In this document: one piece after another, positions 5,924-10,559 of the stretch | How positions within the stretch are numbered: the first letter of the stretch is position 1 | How the letters are laid out: every line of letters starts with the position of its first letter | DNA from: Pseudonocardiales bacterium | GTDB lineage: Bacteria > Actinomycetota > Actinomycetes > Mycobacteriales > Jatrophihabitantaceae | Reading direction: 5' to 3' | DNA length: 10,559 nt | Assembly: GCA_030840415.1 (NCBI GenBank) | Contig: JAVEEO010000419.1 | Location: 1 to 10,559, forward strand | Program-made: the position numbers and the translations under genes | Notes under the pieces: model-generated | What the model saw: only the letters and a program-made list of their open reading frames with translations | What the model was told of the DNA's origin: nothing | Database searches by the model: none

Positions 5924-8494
5924 ATGACCCATGCCCGGTCCATGCGCAGGCGAGGCCTGGTGGCGGTAGCCGCCCTGGCCAGCAGCGCGATCCTCGGCGT
6001 CGGAATCCCGGCGCATGCCGATTCCGGCGCCGACAACGGCAGCGAGTCCGCCGAGCTGCTGGCGCGCTTCGGCGAGATGGATGCCGCTCGCACCGCGCCC
6101 ACCGGCCTGGTCGCGCCCGGTGCCTACTCGGCCGCCTACGCCCAGCTGTCCAGCCTGCCGGCGGCCGCCGGGTCCTGGACCGAGGTCACCAAGACCCCGT
6201 ACAACTCCGACGACCCGCGCTACCGCGACCCGAGCGCGTCCAACTCCAGCGGCGGCGCCGGCTACGTCACCGGTCGCATCCAGGCCCTGGCGGTGGACGC
6301 CTCCTGCACCTTCGTCGGCGCGGCCGGCGGTGGCGTGTCGCGCTCCTGCGACGGCGGCACCACCTGGACGCCGATCAGCGACGCGCTGCCCACCCAGTCG
6401 ATCGGCTACCTCGCGGTCGCCCCGGACGGCGCGCTGTGGCTGGCCACCGGCGACGGCACCACCGGCTCGTCCACCTACGTCGGTACCGGCGTGTACCGGC
6501 TGGCCAGCCCGGACAGCGCCAGCTTCAGCCCGGCCACCCGGATCGGCGGCACCGAACTGGAGAGCCAGGTGATCCGCAAGCTGGTCATCGACGCGCCCAG
6601 CAACAAGGTGTTCGTGGCTGCCTCCCGCGGGGTGTACTCGCACTCCCTCACCGGTGGCGCCAGCACCGCCTGGAGCAACATCCTGGCGCCCTGCCGCGGC
6701 GGCCTGACCAGTTGCACCGACGTCAACTCCAACTACTGGGACATCGCCAACGACGTGGCGGTGCAGCCCGGCACCAACGGCCAGGTGATCCTTGCCAACG
6801 TCGCCTGGCGCAGCGGAGCCGCCTACAACGGCTTCTACCTGTCCACCAATGCCGGTGCCAGCTGGGCCAAGATCAACCCGACCGGTGCCATCAACCCCAA
6901 GGACATCGGCAACGCCACCTTCGGCTACGCCGCCAACGGTTCCCAGCTCTACGTGGTGCTGGAATCGCCGGCCCAGCTCAACTCCGGCGCGGCCAGCGCG
7001 CTGGCCGGCGTGTACGTCTCGCGCACCGGCGCGGTGGCCGGTCCCTACGACCAGATCGCCAACTCCTCGGTGCTCGCCCAGAGCGGCTCGGCCGAGCGCA
7101 AGCAGCGGATCGGCGGCGGCTACCAGCCCGGCGTGCAGGCCTGGTACAACCAGTTCGTCGGCGTCGACCCGGCCAACCCGAACCACGTCTACCTGGGTCT
7201 GGAAGAGGTCTACGAGAGCTTCGACGGCGGCCTGAGCTGGAGCACCATCGGCCGGTACTGGAACTTCGGCTTCTCCTGCTGGAGCTACCTGGACTCGCAG
7301 AACACCTGTGACGGAAACGTGATCCACTCCGACCAGCACGCCATCGCCTTCGGCACCGGCTCCTCGGCCGGCCAGGTGTTCGTCGGCAACGACGGCGGCG
7401 TGTACCGCCGCTCGATGGCGCCGGGCACCACCTCGTGGACCTCGCTGTCGCGCTCGGGCCAGCTCGACGCCCTGCAGTACTACTCGGTCGCGGTCGGCAA
7501 GAACGTCCAGCCGGGTGCCGCGCCGGGCTCGGTCCAGATCTGGGGCGGCCTGCAGGACAACGGCGTCTCGCTGCTGGACCCGGCCAACGCCGGCCAGGTC
7601 TCGCCGTTCGGCGGCGACGGCGGCGACCAGTTGGTGGACCCGAACAACGGCTGCCGCACCGTCGGCGAGTACGTCGACCTGACGCTGCAGATGACCCTCA
7701 ACTGCGGCAAGGCCGACGGCAGCGCCGCCTCGGACTCGGCCATCATCAACATCGGCCCGGAGGACCCGCTGCCCCGGTTCATCGCGCCGTTCAGCGCCGA
7801 CCAGACCGACGCCAACACCTGGGTCGCCGGCGGCGAGTTCGTGTGGACCAACACCAAGACCTGGGCCTCCACCAGCGGCGCTGACTGGACCCAGGCCGCG
7901 GACAGCGGTGCCGGCCACTCGATCACCTCGCTGGCCAGCCGCAACCACACCGTGTGGGCCGGCTGGTGCGGTTCGTGCAACCCGGGCGGCTCGTTCAACC
8001 GTGGTCTGCTGTCCAACGCCGGCGGCAGCGGGTACCACCAGGTCGCGATGGGATCGAACGTCCCGCTGCGGATGATCACCGGGGTCACCCCGGATCCCGC
8101 CGACCCGGCCAGCGCGTTCGTGGTCTTCGGCGGCTACTCCCGCAACTGGACCGACGGCCCGGGCAACCTGGCCGCCGGCACCGGCCACGTCTGGAAGGTG
8201 ACCGCCACCGGCACCACCGACGCAGCCGGCAACGAGCAGGCGACCTGGACCGACGTCAGCGGCAACCTGCCCGACGTCCCGGGTGACTACCTGCTGATCA
8301 CCTCGACCGGCCGGGTGGTGATGGGTACCGACCTCGGCGTGGTCGAGACCACCCTGACCTCGCTGCGGACCGGAGCGCCGTCCTGGTCGCGGGACGCGGT
8401 GCCGGCCACCATCGCCACCAAGCTGGTGGCCGGTCCGGACGGCAACCTCTACGCCGCCACCTTCGGACGGGGGATCTGGCGCACCACCCTGTAG
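5924..8494 (+). CDS. Secreted Asp-box (BNR/sialidase-like) beta-propeller protein
   Basis: An 856-residue exported protein. GGAGG at 5913-5917 sets the ATG at 5924 (a second ATG at 5942 lacks such a site). Residues 1-32 are a signal peptide: R-R-R at 8-10, hydrophobic core L-V-A-V-A-A-L-A, and A-H-A before D33 as cleavage site. The rest reads as beta-propeller repeats with Asp boxes S141-x-D-x-G-x-T-W148, S307-T-N-A-G-A-S-W314 (Asn for Asp) and S432-x-D-x-G-x-S-W439. It also has family motifs H468-S-D-Q-H-A, G488-N-D-G-G-V-Y-R, W540-G-G-L-Q-D-N-G and G563-G-D-G-G-D. The last residues, T-F-G-R-G-I-W-R-T-T-L, close a blade. Ten cysteines fall mostly in near pairs and could form disulfides. These proteins are often labelled glycosyl hydrolase or exo-alpha-sialidase; no catalytic set could be confirmed, so activity is unknown. 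No LPxTG or anchor is seen, so it is probably released. Confidence 0.85.
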   Translation: MTHARSMRRRGLVAVAALASSAILGVGIPAHADSGADNGSESAELLARFGEMDAARTAPTGLVAPGAYSAAYAQLSSLPAAAGSWTEVTKTPYNSDDPRYRDPSASNSSGGAGYVTGRIQALAVDASCTFVGAAGGGVSRSCDGGTTWTPISDALPTQSIGYLAVAPDGALWLATGDGTTGSSTYVGTGVYRLASPDSASFSPATRIGGTELESQVIRKLVIDAPSNKVFVAASRGVYSHSLTGGASTAWSNILAPCRGGLTSCTDVNSNYWDIANDVAVQPGTNGQVILANVAWRSGAAYNGFYLSTNAGASWAKINPTGAINPKDIGNATFGYAANGSQLYVVLESPAQLNSGAASALAGVYVSRTGAVAGPYDQIANSSVLAQSGSAERKQRIGGGYQPGVQAWYNQFVGVDPANPNHVYLGLEEVYESFDGGLSWSTIGRYWNFGFSCWSYLDSQNTCDGNVIHSDQHAIAFGTGSSAGQVFVGNDGGVYRRSMAPGTTSWTSLSRSGQLDALQYYSVAVGKNVQPGAAPGSVQIWGGLQDNGVSLLDPANAGQVSPFGGDGGDQLVDPNNGCRTVGEYVDLTLQMTLNCGKADGSAASDSAIINIGPEDPLPRFIAPFSADQTDANTWVAGGEFVWTNTKTWASTSGADWTQAADSGAGHSITSLASRNHTVWAGWCGSCNPGGSFNRGLLSNAGGSGYHQVAMGSNVPLRMITGVTPDPADPASAFVVFGGYSRNWTDGPGNLAAGTGHVWKVTATGTTDAAGNEQATWTDVSGNLPDVPGDYLLITSTGRVVMGTDLGVVETTLTSLRTGAPSWSRDAVPATIATKLVAGPDGNLYAATFGRGIWRTTL

Positions 8495-8506
8495 CGGTCC
8501 GGTAGT

Positions 8507-8561
8507 AACGGCCGGTGGCCGGGACGGCGAGTTCTAGAAGCCGTCCCGGCCACTGGCCGTT
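8507..8561 (+). terminator. Strong hairpin terminator, 22-bp stem
   Basis: Bases 8507-8528 pair with 8540-8561 over 22 positions with a single G-T (G-U) pair and no mismatch; the loop is 11 bases (8529-8539) and contains the palindrome TTCTAGAA. The hairpin begins 12 bases after the stop codon of the secreted protein gene. There is no following T-run, as is common for actinobacterial stem-only terminators. In the opposite direction it would also block transcription. Confidence 0.85.
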
Positions 8562-8563
8562 TA

Positions 8564-8649
8564 CGCCCGCCCAGCGCACGGCTTTCGCCCGCCCAGCGCA
8601 CGGCTTTCGCCCGGCCGGCGCAACGGCTTTCGCCCGGCCGGCAACGGCG
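8564..8649. repeat. Four-unit 22/23-bp tandem repeat array
   Basis: Directly after the hairpin, units at 8564-8585 and 8586-8607 are identical 22-mers beginning CGCCCGCCC and ending CACGGCTTT. The unit at 8608-8630 is a 23-base variant beginning CGCCCGGCC and ending AACGGCTTT. The last, 8631-8649, is a 19-base shortened copy with the same CGCCCGGCC start and an AACGG end. There are no unique spacers, so it is not a CRISPR array. The period is not a multiple of three and no gene spans it. Its role is unknown; it may be a slippage product or a set of protein-binding or RNA-hairpin units. Confidence 0.85.
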
Positions 8650-8757
8650 TTAGGGCAGCGATCGAGAAGTGACCCAGGCCACAAGACTGCCACGCTGGTA
8701 GTTGCCGTTACCGGACGTCCGAATCGTGCGGGTCGGTGAGCTACCGGGGGGCGAGGA
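8650..8757 (+). promoter_or_regulatory. Upstream region of the IGPS-like gene with a 10-bp palindrome
   Basis: This stretch should hold the promoter of the following gene. I see a perfect 10-bp palindrome, CGGACGTCCG (8712-8721), and an imperfect inverted repeat CTGGTA...TACCGG (8695-8714) overlapping it, either of which could be an operator. No convincing -35/-10 pair was found. GGGGGG at 8745-8750 is the likely ribosome binding site. Confidence 0.3.
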
Positions 8758-9480
8758 ATGCGCAGCCGCAGTCTGTACCAGGTGTTGACCGCGGCTCGCT
8801 CCGAGGGTTCACCGGCGCTGATGGTCGACGTCAAATGCCGTTCGCCCCGCGACGGCGAGCTGATCTCCAGCGATCGGCTGGAGCCCTACGTCCGTGCCCT
8901 GGTCGAAGGCGGCGTCGACGCCCTGTCCACCCCGACCGATCCGGTGTACTTCGACGGCAGCATCTCCACCGCCCGCAAGATCCGCCAGCTGTCGCAGGTT
9001 CCCTTCATGCGCAAGGAGTTCTTCGACGCCGTCGAGCAGATGGACGAGTCCGCCGAAGCCGGCTTCGACGCGGTGCAGCTGACGTTGAGCAGCTTTCTCG
9101 ATCCGGTGCTGTTCCAGGCGATGAAGGCCCGTGCCGAGGAGCTCGGCCTGGAGGTGGTGGTCGCCGTGCACGACGAGCAGCAGCTGGAAAAGGCTGTCGG
9201 GTACGGGGCGAACGCGATCAGCATCAACATCCGCGGGCTCGCCGCGCTCAGGTCGGAGAGCCGGAGTGCCAGTTACGGCCAGGTGCTGGCCAGCATGGCG
9301 CCGCGGCACGTGCTGGTGCTGCTGGAGGGTCCGGTCACCTGCCGGCGTGACGTCGAGGGGGCGGCCAAGGCCGGTGCCGACGGGGTGCTGATGGGAACCA
9401 CCATCGCCAAGAGCGGCGACCCGGCCGAGCTGCTGCGCTCGCTGCGCTTGCCCGACCAGCCATGGCAGGCCAGCGCCTGA
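8758..9480 (+). CDS. Divergent indole-3-glycerol-phosphate synthase (TrpC) homologue
   Basis: A 240-residue (beta/alpha)8-barrel protein of the IGPS family, shorter than usual TrpC (about 255-270). Aligned by eye to the Sulfolobus enzyme, it keeps the first catalytic lysine (V-D24-V-K26-C-R-S-P), the second lysine (F-M-R-K86-E-F-F), the substrate Asn (S-I-N157-I-R-G-L) and Glu (L-L-E190-G), plus the C-terminal phosphate loop G-A-D-G-V-L-M-G-T-T. It differs at three sites: Glu51 is Asp24; Glu159 is Ala136 (V-V-V-A-V-H-D-E); Ser211 is Gly191. About half of the N-terminal helix that precedes the barrel is missing. No other trp gene is nearby. It may be a retuned paralogue acting on a related phosphate ester rather than the tryptophan enzyme, so no symbol is given. 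ATG 8758 is the only in-frame ATG before a stop at 8737; GAGGA touches the ATG and is too close to act as its ribosome binding site. Confidence 0.8.
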   Translation: MRSRSLYQVLTAARSEGSPALMVDVKCRSPRDGELISSDRLEPYVRALVEGGVDALSTPTDPVYFDGSISTARKIRQLSQVPFMRKEFFDAVEQMDESAEAGFDAVQLTLSSFLDPVLFQAMKARAEELGLEVVVAVHDEQQLEKAVGYGANAISINIRGLAALRSESRSASYGQVLASMAPRHVLVLLEGPVTCRRDVEGAAKAGADGVLMGTTIAKSGDPAELLRSLRLPDQPWQASA

Positions 9481-9488
9481 GCTCAGGC
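9475..9488. other. 14-bp perfect palindrome spanning two convergent stop codons
   Basis: GCCTGAGCTCAGGC is exactly self-complementary about 9481/9482. Its two halves contain the stop codons of the IGPS-like gene (TGA 9478-9480) and of the DUF2945 gene (complement of 9483-9485). The short stem could act as a minimal two-way terminator, but it is weak and not followed by T-runs in either direction. Confidence 0.55.
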
Positions 9489-9686
9489 CGGGCGCAGCGA
9501 CGATTCCTTGTGCGCCGCCCTCGCCCCGGACTTGTCCGACTCCACGACCCAGAACGGCTCGTCCGGCGCGGCGTTGAACCGCTGCCCGTCATGGGTGAAC
9601 GGCGCGGTCTTCTTCCCCACGGTGTGGCCGGTGGTGGGCCCCTGTGAGGTGTTCCAGCTGACCTTGTCGCCCTTGTGCAGTGCCAT
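9483..9686 (-). CDS. DUF2945 family small protein (tudor-like, HVA1 domain)
   Basis: A 67-residue protein that is all one domain. The N-terminal G-D-K-V-S-W-N-T-S-Q-G, the central T-G-H-T-V-G-K-K-T and the end P-F-W-V-V-E-S-D-K-S-G-x-x-A-A-H-K are the family pattern of DUF2945, also called hypervirulence-associated protein TUDOR domain. Function in bacteria is unknown. ATG 9686 is chosen because M-A-L-H-K-G-D-K-V is the usual family N-terminus and 67 residues is the usual length; the frame continues 14 codons further to an ATG at 9728, which would add an unrelated leader. TACGGT lies 6 bases before ATG 9686, so the mRNA may be leaderless. The gene faces the IGPS-like gene with a 2-base gap and is divergent from the 98-residue gene. 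Confidence 0.85.
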   Translation of the reverse strand: MALHKGDKVSWNTSQGPTTGHTVGKKTAPFTHDGQRFNAAPDEPFWVVESDKSGARAAHKESSLRPA

Positions 9687-9692
9687 CGATCC

Positions 9693-9698
9693 ACCGTA
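9693..9698 (-). promoter_or_regulatory. Candidate -10 element of the DUF2945 gene (leaderless arrangement)
   Basis: Read on the minus strand, TACGGT ends 6 bases before the ATG at 9686, putting the expected transcription start on the A of the ATG. It fits the TANNNT -10 consensus. GGTGGA overlaps it and could alternatively be a weak ribosome binding site. No clear -35 is present. Confidence 0.5.
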
Positions 9699-9748
9699 CA
9701 AGTCCGACCAGATGGGCAGTGTTGCCAACCGGCCGGCCGCCGGGATGA

Positions 9749-9754
9749 GACAGT
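9749..9754 (+). promoter_or_regulatory. Candidate -10 element of the 98-residue gene (leaderless arrangement)
   Basis: GACAGT stands 6 bases before ATG 9761, with the key A at -11 and T at -7 but G in place of the first T. No ribosome binding site is visible before this ATG. The same spacing is found at the two neighbouring genes, which is what raises the call above chance. Confidence 0.35.
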
Positions 9755-9760
9755 GTCGCT

Positions 9761-10057
9761 ATGACCGACCAACTACCCGCCTGGACCTACCAGGGAACCG
9801 TGCCGTTCACCGGCGACCTGTCGCTGCTCGAATCGGCCCTGCACTCCGGCCGGGTGGCGGCCGCCGAACTCGGCTACACCGGCGAGCCGCGCCGGATCGA
9901 GACCGAGGAGGCGATGCTGAGCGATCCGGACGGGGATCCGGAGTCCGGCCTGATCACCGCCGAGCAGGCGGTGGCCGCGGGCGTGCAGTTCAGCCCCACC
10001 CTGCTGCGCTACCGGATGGAATGGGACGCCCAACAGGGCGACGCCGATCCTTCCTAG
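9761..10057 (+). CDS. Hypothetical protein, 98 residues, acidic, unknown family
   Basis: I do not recognise this family. The protein is soluble-looking and acidic, with no signal peptide, membrane segment or cysteine. A middle stretch, I-E-T-E-E-A-M-L-S-D-P-D-G-D-P-E-S-G, is rich in acidic residues and may be a flexible loop; it is flanked by V-P-F-T-G-D-L-S-L-L-E-S-A-L and L-I-T-A-E-Q-A-V-A-A-G-V, both likely helical. Third codon positions are mostly G or C across the whole length, as in neighbouring genes, which supports a real gene. The ATG at 9761 lacks a Shine-Dalgarno sequence and may begin a leaderless mRNA. The ankyrin gene begins 9 bases after its stop, so the two could be cotranscribed and related in role, although the ankyrin gene also appears to have its own -10. 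Confidence 0.65.
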   Translation: MTDQLPAWTYQGTVPFTGDLSLLESALHSGRVAAAELGYTGEPRRIETEEAMLSDPDGDPESGLITAEQAVAAGVQFSPTLLRYRMEWDAQQGDADPS

Positions 10058-10060
10058 ACT
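10055..10060 (+). promoter_or_regulatory. Candidate -10 element of the ankyrin gene (leaderless arrangement)
   Basis: TAGACT, a full TANNNT match, lies 6 bases before ATG 10067, the position expected if transcription starts at the ATG itself. Its first three bases are also the stop codon of the 98-residue gene. The six bases between (GGGCTG) contain no ribosome binding site. No clear -35 is seen. Confidence 0.6.
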
Positions 10061-10066
10061 GGGCTG

Positions 10067-10483
10067 ATGCCCGAGGCGCTGAGCGACGACGAGATCGGCT
10101 TCCTGCTCGAGGTGCTCGAACTGGCCCGGGCCGGCTCCACCGAGCAGTTGGCGGAACTGCTGGCGGCGGGGGTGCCGGTGAACCTGACCAACGCCGCGGG
10201 TGACTCGCTGCTGATCCTGGCCGCCTACCACGCCCACGAGGACACCGTGCGGCTGCTGCTGGACCAGGGCGCGGACACCGCGCGGGTGAACGACCGCGGC
10301 CAGACGGCGCTGGGTGCCGCGGTGTTCCGGCAGGCCACCGGCATCGTCGAACTGCTGCTGGCGGCCGGGGCCGATCCGCGCCACGGCGGCCCGTCGGCCA
10401 TCGAGGTGGCCCGGTTCTTCGAGCTGGAGGAGATGCTGCGGCTGCTGGAGCCTGCTGGCGGGCAGGCCGGTCCGTCCGCCTAG
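10067..10483 (+). CDS. Short ankyrin-repeat protein
   Basis: A 138-residue protein made mainly of ankyrin repeats. Two full repeats are clear: G45-D-S-L-L-I-L-A-A-Y-H-A-H-E-D-T-V-R-L-L-L through G68-A-D, and G78-Q-T-A-L-G-A-A-V-F-R through G101-A-D-P. A partial repeat precedes them (A22-G-S-T-E-Q-L-A-E-L-L-A-A-G, then P-V-N-L-T-N) and a degenerate capping repeat follows (S110-A-I-E-V-A-R-F-F-E-L-E-E-M-L). Small ankyrin proteins of this layout are common in Actinomycetota and Pseudomonas. Ankyrin repeats are protein-binding modules; in Pseudomonas a relative (AnkB) is linked to catalase, but no catalase gene is in this window. The protein looks cytoplasmic, with no signal peptide. The start at 10067 is favoured by the family-like N-terminus and by the TAGACT box 6 bases upstream. 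Confidence 0.88.
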   Translation: MPEALSDDEIGFLLEVLELARAGSTEQLAELLAAGVPVNLTNAAGDSLLILAAYHAHEDTVRLLLDQGADTARVNDRGQTALGAAVFRQATGIVELLLAAGADPRHGGPSAIEVARFFELEEMLRLLEPAGGQAGPSA

Positions 10484-10524
10484 TCCGCTCGTCCGCCTAG
10501 TCCGCTCGTCCGCCTGGTCCGTCC
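10474..10524. repeat. 17-bp tandem repeat over the ankyrin stop codon
   Basis: GTCCGCCTAGTCCGCTC occurs at 10474-10490 and again, identically, at 10491-10507; a third copy with three changes follows at 10508-10524. The first copy supplies the last codons and the TAG stop (10481-10483) of the ankyrin gene. A 17-base period shifts frame, so later copies cannot extend the protein. This looks like recent slippage. Confidence 0.85.
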
Positions 10525-10559
10525 GGCTATCCCGCCGTCGGTCCTCCGGCATTCGGCTC

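Noticed and set aside
7964..7978. Thioredoxin-like W-C-G-S-C motif in the secreted protein
   Set aside because: It lies late in a beta-propeller with no thioredoxin fold around it; a local disulfide or chance is a simpler reading.
5837..8188. A 783-codon open frame on the minus strand opposite the secreted protein gene
   Set aside because: Its product is a low-complexity Gly/Val/Ala/Arg/Asp mix with no domain. In very GC-rich genes the complementary frame is often open. The plus-strand gene has a signal peptide, a ribosome binding site and conserved motifs.
8564..8649. CRISPR-like array
   Set aside because: The units are directly adjacent with no spacers of unique sequence and there are no cas genes.
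8515..8739. A 74-codon plus-strand open frame through the hairpin and tandem repeats, and a longer minus-strand frame over the same region
   Set aside because: They start inside the terminator hairpin or the next gene, cross frame-shifting repeats, and give arginine/proline-rich low-complexity products.
9687..9728. Longer DUF2945 start at 9728 (81 residues)
   Set aside because: The extra 14 residues do not match the family; the usual N-terminus begins at the ATG at 9686, and the longer version would begin inside the divergent promoter region.

Overview
The window is very GC-rich DNA (roughly 70%) with tightly packed genes, ATGA/GTGA stop-start overlaps, and a strong codon bias to G/C at third positions. 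Several gene families (NERD protein with a membrane anchor, lutABC, DUF2945, the short ankyrin protein) are typical of Actinomycetota. I take it to be a chromosomal segment of a high-GC actinobacterium; genus cannot be settled from what is visible. No tRNA, rRNA, CRISPR array, transposase, integrase or phage gene was seen.

Layout. (1) 1-1058, minus strand: the 5' part of a NERD-domain protein with a transmembrane segment and an exported C-terminal domain; it runs off the left edge. (2) 1229-4148, plus: lutA-lutB-lutC, an intact L-lactate oxidation operon with both junctions overlapping by 4 bases, divergent from the NERD gene. (3) 4261-5774, plus: a two-gene electron-transfer unit, a Rieske [2Fe-2S] ferredoxin and an FAD/NAD(P)H ferredoxin reductase, with its own promoter and no oxygenase beside it. 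(4) 5924-8494, plus: an 856-residue secreted Asp-box (BNR) beta-propeller protein, followed by a 22-bp-stem terminator hairpin and a 22/23-bp tandem repeat array. (5) 8758-9480, plus: a divergent, N-terminally short homologue of indole-3-glycerol-phosphate synthase that stands alone and lacks one catalytic glutamate. (6) 9483-9686, minus: a DUF2945 (tudor-like) small protein, tail-to-tail with the previous gene with a 2-base gap. (7) 9761-10057 and 10067-10483, plus: a 98-residue protein of unknown family and a short ankyrin-repeat protein, followed by a 17-bp tandem repeat that overlaps the last stop codon.

How they work together. LutA, LutB and LutC form one cytoplasmic iron-sulfur complex that oxidises L-lactate to pyruvate. 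The Rieske ferredoxin and reductase form an NAD(P)H-to-oxygenase electron relay whose terminal oxygenase must lie elsewhere. The remaining genes look like independent small transcription units. Three of them (DUF2945, the 98-residue protein, the ankyrin protein) have an A-N3-T promoter -10 core exactly 6 bases before the ATG and little or no Shine-Dalgarno sequence, the arrangement expected for leaderless mRNAs; the genes on the left half instead have clear ribosome binding sites. The most unusual items are the altered IGPS homologue and the hairpin/repeat block before it. I did not find convincing evidence of a wholly new multi-gene system.
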